56,000 bases of DNA from Bdellovibrionales bacterium (lineage in GTDB: Bacteria > Bdellovibrionota > Bdellovibrionia > Bdellovibrionales > JAGQZY01). The stretch spans positions 1-56,000 of the forward strand of contig JAIEOS010000137.1 of assembly GCA_019750295.1 (NCBI GenBank), given 5' to 3'. Below are positions 8,977-19,462 of this stretch, one piece after another (position 1 is the first letter of the stretch; every line of letters begins with the position of its first letter). The position numbers and the translations under genes were made by a program. The notes beneath the pieces were generated by a model that worked only from the letters and a program-made list of their open reading frames with translations, was not told the origin of the DNA and did no database searches.

Positions 8977-9367
8977 CTTCATCCTCATTTTTTTTGGGGT
9001 CCGAACCAATGACAAAAGCATCCGCGAAGTTTCTGGCTCGCTTCATCGGAGAGAAGATCAGTTGGAGAACCGTGTGTTTCCGAACCTTGTAAATTTCCAC
9101 GAGATCATCAATCAATCGCTCTAATTCTGGTGTCTTTGGACGATAGGCAAAGGAGATGGAATCTTCGCTCGCTTCGATAATTCCTATAGAGCGCAATACA
9201 GTGAATCGATTGGAGACCGAGGCCGCGCTGGTGCGTAGCTCATCTGAAATAGAGCGTGCGGTCCACCATTTGTCTTTATGCTGCCGCATGAGAACAATCA
9301 TTTCCAGCTGCTCGACGGAATCGATATGGGAGAAAAGAAACTGTTTAATCTCTTCCAAAACATCCAT
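8969..9367 (-). CDS. winged-helix protein of the DUF5985 cassette
   Basis: This 132-residue protein starts at the ATG at 9367, two bases after the hybrid-kinase stop. Residues 1-75 form a predicted winged helix (VEQLEMIVLM, WTARSISDELRTSAASVSNRF, LRSIGIIEA). The rest is a helix (ELERLIDDLVEIYKVRK) and a basic tail (KRARNFADAF) that I associate with proteins encoded beside DUF5985 genes. It could bind DNA, or use the winged helix for protein contacts. The downstream DUF5985 gene overlaps its end. Confidence 0.65.
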   Translation of the reverse strand: MDVLEEIKQFLFSHIDSVEQLEMIVLMRQHKDKWWTARSISDELRTSAASVSNRFTVLRSIGIIEASEDSISFAYRPKTPELERLIDDLVEIYKVRKHTVLQLIFSPMKRARNFADAFVIGSDPKKNEDEDG

Positions 9368-9369
9368 AC

Positions 9370-11424
9370 TCAATTCATTTCTCTCATTTCTGTGGGCGCC
9401 CGGCGACAATGCTGAGCAATCCGTTGAAGTAACTGTTCCCGATGGACCGGCTTAGTCAGATGATCATCGCACCCCGCCGCCAGGCTGCGCTCCCGCTCCT
9501 CTTTGAGCGCGTGGGCCGTCAGTGCTAAAATAGGTTTCACATAATTTAAACTCCGAAGCTGTCGTGTCGCCTGATAACCGTCGAGAACAGGCATTTGAAT
9601 ATCCATGAGCACAATATCAAAATTACCATCTAAGGCGAGATCTACAGCCTGTTGACCATTGTCAGCGAGCTGAACCTTGGCGCCCGCGAGACTCAAAAAG
9701 TGAGAGATTAATGTTTGATTGTCTGGGGAGTCTTCGGCCAATAACACTTTCACTCCGCTTAAGAGATCTCCGACTAGTCGAGGCACCGGCGTATCCTCGC
9801 GATGAAGGGTACCTACACGATCCACAAACTTTATATCGTTGAGCGATCCCGTATCCAGAGTAATAATAAAAGTACTTCCCTTATTAAGAGCACTTTCACT
9901 CAGCACGACATCGCCACCCAGCTTGTTGGCCAATTTTCGAGAGAGCGCAAGTCCCAACCCGGTCCCCCCATATTTTCTCGTCGTCGAACTGTCCGCCTGA
10001 ATAAAGGGTTTAAATAATTTCGCGGCCTGCTCCTCGGTGATCCCTAGCCCCTCATCGGTCACGGCGATTTGCAGCAATCCCTGACCTTGTGCGTTTTTTG
10101 TGGCCTTCACCTGAATCTTAACTTCGCCCTTTTCGGTAAATTTTATGGCGTTACCGACAACATTCATCATGATCTGTCTGAGGCGCATGGGATCTGAATT
10201 TATCACGGTCGGAATGGATGTCTCTAGAGTGGCCGAGAGTCGAATGCCTTTCTCCTCGGCCTGATGCTGAAAAGATTGAATGGAATTAAAAAGAAAATCC
10301 GGTAATGAAAAAGGCGCCCTTTCGATCTGAATGTGTCCAGCCTCAATCTTCGAAAGATCTAGAACATCACCGATGAGTCGTGACAACAGCTCGCCATTTT
10401 TCTGGATGGTGGCGAGATAAAGATCTCGATCGGCGGAACTGATCTCTGGCGCCGCCAATAGTTCAGAAAATCCGAGCACCACTCCTAAGGGGGTTCGAAT
10501 CTCATGACTCATGTTCGCCAGAAAATTACTTTTAGCTTGATTCGCGGCCAGGGACTCTTCCTTGGCGCGAATCAAATCCTTTTCGATGTTCTTCATGTCG
10601 TCGATGTCGGTACAAGTGACGACCCAAGAGCCCGACTCCCCGGTGACGTAGGGGTCAAGAACTCCGCGTAAAATATGCCAGCGATAACTATTGTCCTCGT
10701 TACGCAAAAGTCGGCACTCGGCTTCGAAATTTGTGGCGCCCAAAGCGTCGCTCGAGAATTTCTCGAGGATGTGGGATAAATCTTCGGGAAAAATCGCCAA
10801 CTGCCAGCCACTACCACTGCTCTGCTCTAAAGTGAGACCCGAGTAATCCGTCCATACCCGGTTGCAATAATCTAAAGTGCCATCGGATTGAAACTTCCAT
10901 ATAATATGTGGAATGGAGTCAGCGAGATGACGATATCTCTTAAGTCCATCCAGTTGAAGTGTGGTGATTTGCCGAGCACGATCGCGAACTTCGCTCTGAC
11001 GAATCAATTCCGCCTGTTCGCGGAGCTGTCGATTTTTAAGATAAAGTTCAACGAAAGCCGCAACTTTAAGATCTAAAATAAATGCATCAAAAGGTTTAAA
11101 TATATAATCAACGGCGCCCGACTGATACCCTCGATGAACAAATTCTTCTTCCTTGTTAATCGCAGTCACAAAGATGATAGGAATATCTTTTGATCGCTCA
11201 CGTTGCTTGATTAAACTCACCGTTTCAAAACCATCCATGCCAGGCATCTGCACATCCATCAGAATGACTGCAAAATCATACTTTAAAACAGCGGAGAGCG
11301 CTTCGTTCCCACTACTTGCTTTGACCAAATTGTAATTGGGTCGGCGAAGTACGGCCTCGAGCGAGAGCAAGCCCTCCTCGTGATCATCCACGAGGAGAAT
11401 GTTCACTTTACCATCAATGGACAT
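9370..11424 (-). CDS. hybrid histidine kinase, REC-PAS-HisKA-HATPase-REC
   Basis: A 684-residue cytosolic hybrid kinase. The N-terminal receiver (1-125) has Asp57 in LMDVQMP and Lys110 in IFKPFD. A short coiled coil leads to a PAS domain (about 160-285; [28 protein letters not shown]). HisKA has His307 ([11 protein letters not shown]). The HATPase has [16 protein letters not shown] and [10 protein letters not shown]. The C-terminal receiver has Asp608 (LMDIQMP). Two receivers flanking one kinase suggest it accepts a signal from a partner, plausibly the poly-HAMP kinase whose stop overlaps its start by 11 bases, and passes phosphate on. Confidence 0.93.
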   Translation of the reverse strand: MSIDGKVNILLVDDHEEGLLSLEAVLRRPNYNLVKASSGNEALSAVLKYDFAVILMDVQMPGMDGFETVSLIKQRERSKDIPIIFVTAINKEEEFVHRGYQSGAVDYIFKPFDAFILDLKVAAFVELYLKNRQLREQAELIRQSEVRDRARQITTLQLDGLKRYRHLADSIPHIIWKFQSDGTLDYCNRVWTDYSGLTLEQSSGSGWQLAIFPEDLSHILEKFSSDALGATNFEAECRLLRNEDNSYRWHILRGVLDPYVTGESGSWVVTCTDIDDMKNIEKDLIRAKEESLAANQAKSNFLANMSHEIRTPLGVVLGFSELLAAPEISSADRDLYLATIQKNGELLSRLIGDVLDLSKIEAGHIQIERAPFSLPDFLFNSIQSFQHQAEEKGIRLSATLETSIPTVINSDPMRLRQIMMNVVGNAIKFTEKGEVKIQVKATKNAQGQGLLQIAVTDEGLGITEEQAAKLFKPFIQADSSTTRKYGGTGLGLALSRKLANKLGGDVVLSESALNKGSTFIITLDTGSLNDIKFVDRVGTLHREDTPVPRLVGDLLSGVKVLLAEDSPDNQTLISHFLSLAGAKVQLADNGQQAVDLALDGNFDIVLMDIQMPVLDGYQATRQLRSLNYVKPILALTAHALKEERERSLAAGCDDHLTKPVHREQLLQRIAQHCRRAPTEMREMN

Positions 11425-14400
11425 TGCTCTTCTCAGTCTGCTGTTTTTTAAGCCAAATATTCATCAATGATAGCAATTTTTGCGCGTCAACCGGCTTGGT
11501 GATGTAATCGGAAGCACCGGCTTCGATGCACTTCTCACGATCCCCTTTCATGGCTTTGGCAGTTAAAGTAATTATCGGAAGCTCTTGGAACTGTTGCATC
11601 TCACGAATGCGACGGGTGGCTTCGATTCCGTCCATCTCGGGCATCATCACATCCATCAAAATCAAATCGAAATCCGATTTCTCTTGAAGCATTTGCAAGC
11701 CGACCTTTCCATTCTCGGCGTAGCTGACAATCATACCACGAGCCTCGAGCACGCTGGTTAAAGCAAAAATGTTTCTCATGTCATCGTCCACGAGGAGAAC
11801 TTTTTTCCCTCCGAAATCCGCATCATTCGGCAAATTGGGAATATCTTCTCTCACTTCCATTTTTTGGATAGTTCGCTCTTCAGCCGCTCCTTTGTAGCGC
11901 TGAGGCAAGTAAAGCGTAAAAGTACTACCGGTTCCCGGCGTGCTATGCACTTCAATATATCCTCCCAATAACAGAGCGATCTCGCGACTGATGGTTAACC
12001 CAAGACCGGTTCCACCGTATTTGCGACTGGTGGTTCCATCGGCTTGCTGAAAGGCCTCAAAGATCAGTTTTTGTTTATCTTCGGGAATTCCAATACCCGT
12101 ATCAGTCACTGAGAACGCCAATACTCGTTTCGCTTGATTTAAGCTATCCATCGGAAAGACTCGGTGCTTATCCGCTAAAGTCACCATCATCGTGACCTTT
12201 CCTTCCGACGTAAACTTAAACGCATTGGATAAGAGATTCTTTAAAATCTGATGTAAACGATTATTATCAGTGAACATCTGCTTAGGAACTCCCTGCGAAA
12301 TGTCCACAGAGAAATCCAGAGATTTATGTTGAGCCACAGGGCGGAAGTTTTGCTCCACATTTTCTGCGAGATCGCTGAGAGTGATCTCTCGAGGCTCGAT
12401 CGGCATTTTTCCAGCCTCCACCTTAGAAAGATCAAGGATCTCGTTGATGAGAGACAGAAGATCGTTGCCCGCGGAGTAAACCGTGTTGGCAAACTTCACC
12501 TGCTCGCTCGTCAGATTCTTCTCTTTATTTTCGGCGAGAGACTTCGACAAAATTAAAAGACTGTTGAGCGGCGTGCGTAACTCATGGGACATGTTGGCAA
12601 GGAATTCCGACTTGTACTTCGAAATCAAGGACAGCTGCTCGGCTTTCTCCTCCAGAGACAAACTGGCTTGCTCGACTTCGTTATTCTTCACTTCAAGAAG
12701 CTTCGCCTTGTCTTCCAACTCCTTAGCTTGAGCTTCGAGCTCGGCATTAGATCTTTGAAGCTCTTGGAGGAGTTCTTCCGTTCTCATAGAGCTTGAGATC
12801 ATATTTAAGATAACGCCAATCGAATCCATCAATTGATCTAAAAAATTCAAATAGTTCGGAGAGAATCGCGTAAACGACGCAAGTTCAATCACCGCCTTCA
12901 ATTCACCTTCGAAGAGAACGGGCAGAACCACAACGCTCAATGGTTTCGCCTCACCGAGGCTCGATGCAACGTAAACGTAATCATCGGGAACATGAGTCAG
13001 TAAAATCTGCTTTTTCTCAAAGGCACACTGACCTACAAGGCCCTCTTTCATTTTATATTTACTCGCCACATTTTTACGGACCGTAAAGCCATAGCTTGCC
13101 ACAAGATGGAGAGCCGGCTCACCGTCCTCTTGCTCCATCATAAAAAATGTACCGTGTTGCGCATCAATCAACGGAGTCAGTTCAGACATAATGAGCTGAG
13201 CGACCGCAGTGATGCTTCTTTGACCTTGCATCATTCCCGAAAACTTCGCGAGGTTGGTCTTTAACCAATCCTGCTCGGTGTTTTTCTGAGTCGTATCCTT
13301 TAAATTCGCGATCATCTGGTTAATATTATTTTTAAGAGCGGCAACCTCTCCCTGCGCATCCACTGTCACAGATCGAGTTAAATCTCCTTCGGTCACCGCC
13401 GTGGACACCTCTGCAATCGCGCGAACCTGAGACGTCAAATTTCCTGCGAGCTGATTCACGTTATCCGTTAAATCTTTCCATGTTCCTGCGGCACCTGGAA
13501 CTTTCGCCTGACCCCCGAGCTTTCCTTCAATTCCCACCTCGCGAGCCACTGTGGTCACCTGATCGGCAAATGTTCTTAAAGTGTCGGTCATGTTATTGAT
13601 CGTTTCTGCGAGAGCGGCCACTTCCCCTTTCGCTTCGAGAACGAACTTTTGATTCAAATCCCCGTTAGCGACTGCCGTCACGACCTTAATAATCCCTCGC
13701 ACTTGGGACGTAAGGTTGGTCGCCATAAAGTTCACGTTATCCGTGAGATCTTTCCAAGTTCCTGCAACACCCGGCACGCGTGCTTGCGCTCCAAGCTTTC
13801 CTTCGATACCCACTTCGCGTGCGACCGTAGTCACTTGATCGGCAAATGTTCTTAAAGTATCGACCATGGAATTCATTGTTTCTGCGAGGGCCGCCACTTC
13901 CCCTTTTGCTTCGAGAACGAACTTTTGATTTAAATCTCCGTTAGCAACCGAAGTGACCACTTTAATAATTCCGCGAACCTGTTTCGTCAGGTTTGAGGCC
14001 ATAAAGTTCACGTTATCAGTAAGATCCTTCCAAGTTCCAGAAACACCTTTCACATCCGCCTGTCCACCCAGTTTTCCTTCGGTTCCCACCTCTTTCGCCA
14101 CCCGAGTCACTTCCGAAGCGAACGATGATAACTGATCAACCATCTTATTGATCACATCTTTGATCTGAAGAATTTCGCCTTTAGCATCCACAGTGATCTT
14201 TTGCCCCAGATCTCCATTAGCAATGGAGGTTGCAACTTTAGAAACGTCGCGAAGTTGAACTGTTAAGTTTGAGGCCATCGCGTTCACGTTGTCTGTGAGA
14301 TCTTTCCAAGTTCCAGAAACGCCTTTCACTTCGGCTTGGCCCCCAAGTTTACCTTCGGTTCCCACCTCTTTCGCCACGCGAGTCACTTCCGCGGCGAAGG

Positions 14401-16987
14401 AGTTCAACTGATCGACCATGGTGTTAATCGTATTTTTAAGCTCGAGGATTTCTCCTTTAACATCCACCGTGATCTTCTGAGATAAATCGCCCTTTGCAAC
14501 CGCGGTGGTGACCTTGGCAATATTTCGAACTTGGTTCGTTAAGTTACCAGCAAGAACGTTCACGTTGTCTGTTAAATCTTTCCATGTCCCGGAAACCCCT
14601 TTCACATCGGCTTGCCCACCCAGCTTTCCTTCGGTTCCCACTTCTTTCGCCACGCGAGTCACTTCCGAGGAGAAAGAGCGAAGTGTATCCACCATGGTAT
14701 TGATTGTATTTTTGAGTTCGAAGATTTCACCACGGGCATCCACCGTAATTTTCTGGGATAAATCACCGTTCGCGACCGCGGTGGTGACCTTGGCAATGTT
14801 ACGAACCTGTGACGTTAAGTTTCCGGCGAGTTGATTCACGTTGTCCGTGAGATCTTTCCAAGTTCCAGAAACCCCCTTCACCTGCGCTTGTCCACCGAGT
14901 TTTCCCTCAGTTCCCACTTCTTTTGCAACACGTGTCACCTCTGCGGCAAATGAGGACAACTGATCCACCATGGTATTGATCGTGCTCTTCAGTTCGAGGA
15001 TCTCTCCACGAGCGTCCACCGTAATTTTTTGGGATAAATCACCTTTTGCAACTGCGGTCGTCACCTTTGCGATATTCCGAACCTGGTTGGTTAAATTCCC
15101 CGCAAGGACATTCACGTTATCTGTTAAATCTTTCCAAGTTCCAGAAACACCTTTCACATCCGCCTGTCCACCCAGTTTTCCTTCGGTTCCCACCTCTTTC
15201 GCCACCCGAGTCACTTCCGAAGCGAACGATGATAACTGATCCACCATCTTATTAATCACGTCTTTAATCTGTAAGATCTCTCCGCGAACATCCACTGTAA
15301 TCTTCTGTCCGAGATCTCCGTTGGCAATGGCCGTCGCAACCTTAGAAACGTCGCGAAGTTGAACTGTTAAGTTTGAGGCCATCGCATTCACGTTATCTGT
15401 GAGATCTTTCCAAGTTCCAGAAACACCTTTCACATCGGCTTGCCCACCCAGGCGGCCTTCGGTTCCCACTTCCTTCGAAACACGCGTGACTTCTGCGGCG
15501 AAAGAGCGAAGAGTTTCCACCATCGTATTGATGGTGTCTTTGAGCTCAAGGATTTCCCCTTTCGCATCCACGGTGATTTTCTGAGACAAATCGCCATTGG
15601 CCACCGCCGTCGTCACTTTCGCGATGTTACGAACCTGGGCGGTCAAATTGTTTGCAAGACCATTCACATTATCTGTGAGATCGCGCCATGTTCCCGAAAC
15701 GCCTTTGACATCCGCTTGTCCACCGAGGCGGCCTTCGGTTCCCACTTCTTTCGCCACCCGAGTCACCTCTGCGGCGAAGGAACGAAGCGTATCCACCATG
15801 GTATTGATCGTGTTTTTTAACTCTAAGATTTCTCCGCGAGCGTCGACAGTAATTTTTTGTGATAAATCGCCATTAGCAACAGCGGTCGTCACTTTCGCGA
15901 TATTACGAACCTGAGCAGTCAAATTGTTTGCAAGACCATTCACGTTGTCAGTTAAATCTTTCCAGGTTCCTGAAACACCTTTAACATCCGCTTGTCCACC
16001 GAGGCGGCCTTCGGTTCCCACTTCCTTCGCCACCCGAGTCACCTCTGCAGCGAAAGACGACAACTGATCCACCATGACGTTGATGGTATTTTTAAGTTCG
16101 TAGACCTCGCCCTTTGCATCCACCGTAATTTTTTGTGATAAATCGCCTTTCGCCACCGCCGTGGTCACTTTAGCGATGTTACGAACCTGAGAAGTTAAAT
16201 TCCCGGCGAGCTGATTCACGTTATCTGTAAGATCTTTCCAAATTCCAGAAGCCCCTTTCACGTCAGCCTGTCCACCGAGTTTTCCCTCGGTTCCCACCTC
16301 TTTCGCCACTCGAGTCACCTCTGATGCGAAGGAGTTCAACTGGTCCGTCATCAAATTCACTGTCGTACCGATACGATAAAACTCCCCTTTGACCGGGCGC
16401 CCATCTATCTCCAATGACATTTTCTGAGACAAATCTCCTTTGGCCACTGAAGTGATCACCCGTGCGAATTCATTCGTTGGCTGAACAAGATCTCCAATGA
16501 TCGTGTTAAAGGATTCCACCGTGGTCGCCCATGCGCCTTTCACAATCCCGATGGTCGCACGTTCGTTCATTCGACCTTCCTGGCCCACCATTTTACTGAC
16601 GCGTAAAAATTCTTCCGCCATGTTTCTATTAATTTCGACGATATCGTTGAGCACCTCACCCACTTCCGAAATCAATCCATCGGTCGCCGCAGAATAATGA
16701 ACATCAAAGTTTCCTTGCCGAACGGCTTTCACCATTTGTAGAAGAGCACGAAGCTGATCTCGCTCGGAAGTGGGAACAAGAGTAGCGGCGCTGCCGGCAC
16801 TATAACTGTAGTGACTGATTTTCTTCTGACCTCTACCGTTTCGTCGATGAATGGATTCCTCTGGAGACATCTCGGCGGACTGAGGAATAGGTGTTTCCTT
16901 AAGATTGGAGTGACTTGCCGTCGCTTTCTTTTTAGAGCGAAGTAATTTCGTTTTACCTTTTTCCAAAGGTAGAGACGATCCTGACAT
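11414..16987 (-). CDS. giant poly-HAMP hybrid histidine kinase (Nik1-like)
   Basis: 1857 residues with no predicted membrane helix, so cytosolic. Order: disordered basic N-terminus (1-75); a divergent HAMP-like stretch (75-170); a long array of 92-residue repeats, each seeming to hold two HAMP-type halves (about 172-1236, eleven [10 protein letters not shown] motifs at residues 250, 342 and so on to 1170); GAF (about 1245-1400); coiled coil (1400-1455); HisKA with His1468 ([11 protein letters not shown]); HATPase ([26 protein letters not shown]); and a receiver (1728-1850) with Asp1779 (LMDVMMP). The layout matches fungal group III (Nik1/Os-1) kinases and their bacterial relatives, but the array is about twice as long as the Nik1 array as I recall it. 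A GGGGG-containing leader precedes the ATG. First gene of the operon. Confidence 0.93.
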   Translation of the reverse strand: MSGSSLPLEKGKTKLLRSKKKATASHSNLKETPIPQSAEMSPEESIHRRNGRGQKKISHYSYSAGSAATLVPTSERDQLRALLQMVKAVRQGNFDVHYSAATDGLISEVGEVLNDIVEINRNMAEEFLRVSKMVGQEGRMNERATIGIVKGAWATTVESFNTIIGDLVQPTNEFARVITSVAKGDLSQKMSLEIDGRPVKGEFYRIGTTVNLMTDQLNSFASEVTRVAKEVGTEGKLGGQADVKGASGIWKDLTDNVNQLAGNLTSQVRNIAKVTTAVAKGDLSQKITVDAKGEVYELKNTINVMVDQLSSFAAEVTRVAKEVGTEGRLGGQADVKGVSGTWKDLTDNVNGLANNLTAQVRNIAKVTTAVANGDLSQKITVDARGEILELKNTINTMVDTLRSFAAEVTRVAKEVGTEGRLGGQADVKGVSGTWRDLTDNVNGLANNLTAQVRNIAKVTTAVANGDLSQKITVDAKGEILELKDTINTMVETLRSFAAEVTRVSKEVGTEGRLGGQADVKGVSGTWKDLTDNVNAMASNLTVQLRDVSKVATAIANGDLGQKITVDVRGEILQIKDVINKMVDQLSSFASEVTRVAKEVGTEGKLGGQADVKGVSGTWKDLTDNVNVLAGNLTNQVRNIAKVTTAVAKGDLSQKITVDARGEILELKSTINTMVDQLSSFAAEVTRVAKEVGTEGKLGGQAQVKGVSGTWKDLTDNVNQLAGNLTSQVRNIAKVTTAVANGDLSQKITVDARGEIFELKNTINTMVDTLRSFSSEVTRVAKEVGTEGKLGGQADVKGVSGTWKDLTDNVNVLAGNLTNQVRNIAKVTTAVAKGDLSQKITVDVKGEILELKNTINTMVDQLNSFAAEVTRVAKEVGTEGKLGGQAEVKGVSGTWKDLTDNVNAMASNLTVQLRDVSKVATSIANGDLGQKITVDAKGEILQIKDVINKMVDQLSSFASEVTRVAKEVGTEGKLGGQADVKGVSGTWKDLTDNVNFMASNLTKQVRGIIKVVTSVANGDLNQKFVLEAKGEVAALAETMNSMVDTLRTFADQVTTVAREVGIEGKLGAQARVPGVAGTWKDLTDNVNFMATNLTSQVRGIIKVVTAVANGDLNQKFVLEAKGEVAALAETINNMTDTLRTFADQVTTVAREVGIEGKLGGQAKVPGAAGTWKDLTDNVNQLAGNLTSQVRAIAEVSTAVTEGDLTRSVTVDAQGEVAALKNNINQMIANLKDTTQKNTEQDWLKTNLAKFSGMMQGQRSITAVAQLIMSELTPLIDAQHGTFFMMEQEDGEPALHLVASYGFTVRKNVASKYKMKEGLVGQCAFEKKQILLTHVPDDYVYVASSLGEAKPLSVVVLPVLFEGELKAVIELASFTRFSPNYLNFLDQLMDSIGVILNMISSSMRTEELLQELQRSNAELEAQAKELEDKAKLLEVKNNEVEQASLSLEEKAEQLSLISKYKSEFLANMSHELRTPLNSLLILSKSLAENKEKNLTSEQVKFANTVYSAGNDLLSLINEILDLSKVEAGKMPIEPREITLSDLAENVEQNFRPVAQHKSLDFSVDISQGVPKQMFTDNNRLHQILKNLLSNAFKFTSEGKVTMMVTLADKHRVFPMDSLNQAKRVLAFSVTDTGIGIPEDKQKLIFEAFQQADGTTSRKYGGTGLGLTISREIALLLGGYIEVHSTPGTGSTFTLYLPQRYKGAAEERTIQKMEVREDIPNLPNDADFGGKKVLLVDDDMRNIFALTSVLEARGMIVSYAENGKVGLQMLQEKSDFDLILMDVMMPEMDGIEATRRIREMQQFQELPIITLTAKAMKGDREKCIEAGASDYITKPVDAQKLLSLMNIWLKKQQTEKSNVH
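13286..16474 (-). repeat. tandem 276-bp in-frame repeats coding for the HAMP array
   Basis: About eleven copies of a 276-bp (92-codon) unit. The Trp codon of the WKDLTDNVN motif recurs every 276 bases starting at 16238-16240. Copies differ mainly at synonymous positions and in a few subtype positions (for example [45 protein letters not shown]). A stretch of roughly 105 bases around 14030-14136 is identical to one 1104 bases away (15134-15240), which is exactly four units, so at least one expansion copied a block of four repeats or was homogenised recently. Confidence 0.93.
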
Positions 16988-17302
16988 AACTTACCCCCAT
17001 ATTACATGGTCTGTTGGCGAGACAAAGGAGATGGTTCTTGAGCTTTCAACCGACAAGCCTGAAGCATCCTACTTCCCATTCCCCGCTTGTTTTTTCCGCG
17101 CTTATTGCGCAGAAGTTTTTTCTCTGCCTATTTCGTTAACATTTATCAATTTTTCCAAAGAAGAAATTTGCAAGATCTGTTCCGGTCATAAAACCAAAAT
17201 AAAGTGGGGCAAATTAATAATACTCAGTTGTTTTGGGGCATAGTTCCCTGATATCGGGGAATTATTAAACATATTCAGGATCCAGATCTGCTTAGAAAAT
17301 AA
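16988..17302. other. gene-free region upstream of the poly-HAMP kinase
   Basis: About 315 bases lie between the kinase start and the DUF924 remnant. It should hold the promoter of the kinase operon on the minus strand. I see no convincing -35/-10 or -24/-12 pair. A small hairpin (TTCCC and GGGAA arms around 17242-17260) is the only structure noted. An open frame on the plus strand at 17031-17243 has no ribosome-binding site and no recognisable features. Confidence 0.5.
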
Positions 17303-17602
17303 TCAAAAAGAGGAGTCGGGTGACTTTAAAAACTCCAACTCTTCGCTGGTCGAGGTTCTGCCCAAAATCGAATTTCGATGGGGATAACGGCCAAACTTTT
17401 TGAGAATGGCGAGATGTTTTAATTCATAATCAAGTTGGAAGTCCAATCCGGGCTGTGAATAAAGTTGAACGGCCTATCGAGCTTTTTCTAGGACCGTCGA
17501 AAAGCGCTGTTTAATTTTGCGATCGAAGTTCTCATCCCGAGTAAACCATTGCTCCGGCGTCGATTCTTCAAACCAAAAATGGAGGACGTCGTTCGAATTC
17601 AT
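17303..17602 (-). pseudogene. DUF924-family remnant with in-frame stop and central deletion
   Basis: Reading the minus strand from the ATG at 17602 gives a good DUF924 N-terminus (VLHFWFEESTPEQWFTRDENFD, FDRKIKQRF) for 42 codons, then a TAG. The same frame continues with the family's C-terminus (LDYELKHLAILKKFGRYPHRNSILGRTST, ending FLKSPDSSF) to a TGA at 17303-17305. DUF924 proteins are about 180 residues. The central LDQFPRN and HSEDL region, roughly 80 residues, is missing without a frame change. This is therefore a decayed gene with an internal deletion plus a nonsense codon. Confidence 0.85.
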
Positions 17603-17916
17603 GATTTAAATAATAGACACTTATGGGGAACAAAGCAAATTTCATTGAGGTCATTAGAGAGAATCGCAAAGGACGACGATGTTGCCGAGGGTCGATGAAA
17701 TCCTAAAACTTTATAGGACTTATTTTCGCTAAAACCATTTTTCAAAGGACTCATATGCGCTTCGCAGTTTTGAAGATTAATAGTGACGTATTTTCCCATA
17801 GGCCAAGTCATGGAATGGGATCTTGCAAGCACGAAGCCACATTGAATTCAAAGACTTCGTACCTTCGTAATCCCAGCGGGGCACTCTTCCTCGCCCCCTG
17901 GAATATCACCGCATTC
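17603..17916. other. intergenic region without a supported gene
   Basis: About 314 bases between the DUF924 remnant and the M20 peptidase gene. A GC-rich hairpin (CAG-GGGGC and GCCCC-CTG arms, about 17872-17902) lies just past the peptidase stop. It has no T-run on the minus strand, so it is at best a weak terminator. An open frame at 17599-17832 on the minus strand lacks coding features and is not annotated. Confidence 0.45.
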
Positions 17917-19326
17917 TTATTTTAACGTCTCGCATTTGGCCAGAATATGGGTGATACAAGCTGTTAATTTTTTCGCATATTCAATATGCAAAAATTCATT
18001 GGGACCATGGGCGTTTGAATTCGGTCCTAACACTCCAGTCACTATGAACTGCGCCTTTGGAAAGGCTCTACCCAGCATACCCATAAACGGAATAGTTCCG
18101 CCCTCACCGATCGTGAGCGGTTCTTTCTTGTAGTATTTTAATGAAGCTTCTTCGATGAGGCGCTCGAGCTCCGCCGACATGACTGGGGCGTCCCATCCGG
18201 TCGCATTGTCTTCGATATCAAACTGAACACGCGCTCCATAAGGTGGGTTTTCCTCCAAAGTTTTTTTCATTTCTGCGGAGGCCTTTAAACTATCTGCGGT
18301 AGGTGGCAACCGCAGCGAAAGCTTTAAGGATGTGAAAGGGCGTAAGACATTCCCGGCTTTTTTAGGTTCGGGCATACCCTCAGATCCGATCGTCGACAGA
18401 GCTGCTCTCCAGGTTCTATTTAAACTCATCTCTAGTGGTGAAGAATTCACCGTTCTGACACCTGCACTTAAAGGAAACTTATTAAAAATCTTTTCACCCA
18501 AAGCTTCGGCTGTCTTCTCTATCTGCTGCATGCGATGGTTGGGGACTTGAACTTGAGTCGACTTCAGCAGAACTGTTCCCGTATCCACATCCTCGATACG
18601 ATTTAAGAGCTGTCTTGCCACTCGAAAAGAGGAAGGAACAACGCCACTCGCATCGCCAGAGTGAACTCCTTCAGTTAAAACTTCTACGCGCAATACCCCA
18701 TTAATCAGACCTCGCAGGGATGTTGTTGTCCAAAACTGTTCATAATTTCCAGCGCCAGAATCCAAGCAAACGACCAACTGAGGGGAACCGAATTTCTCGG
18801 AAGCGTTTTCAAAATAGAATGGCAGATCAGGAGAACCACTCTCCTCGCTAAACTCGATAGCAACACGAATGTGAGGACGAGGCAAATTGTGATCCATCAG
18901 ATGTTTTATGGCACATACTGAAGCGAAAACAGCATATCCGTCATCACTCCCGCCGCGGCCGTACAACTTGTCACCCTTACGAACCGCTATCCACGGCCCC
19001 AACCCCTCAGACCAACCCGTCATCTCCGGTTGTTTATCTAAATGGCCGTACATCAAGACTTGATAATCTAAAGTTCCAGGAATTTCGAGAAGCAATAAAG
19101 GAGTTCGACCATCTAACTCCAAAACTTCTTTTTTGAGACCGGGAACTTCTTGTTGATCAATCCACTCATTAACTAGCTCTAAGGCCTGATGCAAGTAGCC
19201 GTGTTCTTTCCATTGAGGGTCAAATGCTGGAGACTTTGCCGGAATTTCGATGTAGCTCGAAATCGTCGGAACAATTTGATTTTCCCAAAAATGGTCAATA
19301 GATGAGAGTAGATCGGCGTTTTGCAT
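17917..19326 (-). CDS. M20-family dipeptidase
   Basis: A 469-residue zinc peptidase of the M20 family, subgroup of cytosolic carnosinase-like dipeptidases. Visible active-site elements are MYGHLDKQPE (metal His and the Asp two residues on), GRGGSDDG (bridging Asp), EFSEESGS (Glu-Glu, base and ligand), LDSGAG and the C-terminal GPNSNAHGPNE (metal His). The dimerisation domain lies at about 215-390. There is no signal peptide. GGAGG precedes the ATG. It releases amino acids from dipeptides or short peptides; the exact substrate is unknown. It stands alone on the minus strand. Confidence 0.92.
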   Translation of the reverse strand: MQNADLLSSIDHFWENQIVPTISSYIEIPAKSPAFDPQWKEHGYLHQALELVNEWIDQQEVPGLKKEVLELDGRTPLLLLEIPGTLDYQVLMYGHLDKQPEMTGWSEGLGPWIAVRKGDKLYGRGGSDDGYAVFASVCAIKHLMDHNLPRPHIRVAIEFSEESGSPDLPFYFENASEKFGSPQLVVCLDSGAGNYEQFWTTTSLRGLINGVLRVEVLTEGVHSGDASGVVPSSFRVARQLLNRIEDVDTGTVLLKSTQVQVPNHRMQQIEKTAEALGEKIFNKFPLSAGVRTVNSSPLEMSLNRTWRAALSTIGSEGMPEPKKAGNVLRPFTSLKLSLRLPPTADSLKASAEMKKTLEENPPYGARVQFDIEDNATGWDAPVMSAELERLIEEASLKYYKKEPLTIGEGGTIPFMGMLGRAFPKAQFIVTGVLGPNSNAHGPNEFLHIEYAKKLTACITHILAKCETLK

Positions 19327-19462
19327 GGAACCTCCAATGCCGCGAATGTAGATCCCCTCACAATTTTATGCAAGTGATCGCCGACGCGATGGCTTGGTTT
19401 GTTAGCAAATAATTTTGATTACCATTTGCCCTGCTCCCTCTAACTAAGCTAGCATTTTAGAG

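Noticed and set aside
13649-15914. Several open frames on the plus strand across the poly-HAMP gene
   Set aside because: They are antisense to the repeat-coding frame, recur with the repeats, and have no ribosome-binding sites of their own.
13280-16470. CRISPR-like regular repeats
   Set aside because: The units are 276 bases, in frame, and encode HAMP domains with no unique spacers; no cas genes are near.
17031-17243. 70-codon open frame on the plus strand
   Set aside because: No ribosome-binding site, no recognisable pattern, and it lies in the likely promoter region of the kinase operon.
17599-17832. 77-codon open frame on the minus strand
   Set aside because: It overlaps the start of the DUF924 remnant, lacks a ribosome-binding site and has no family resemblance.
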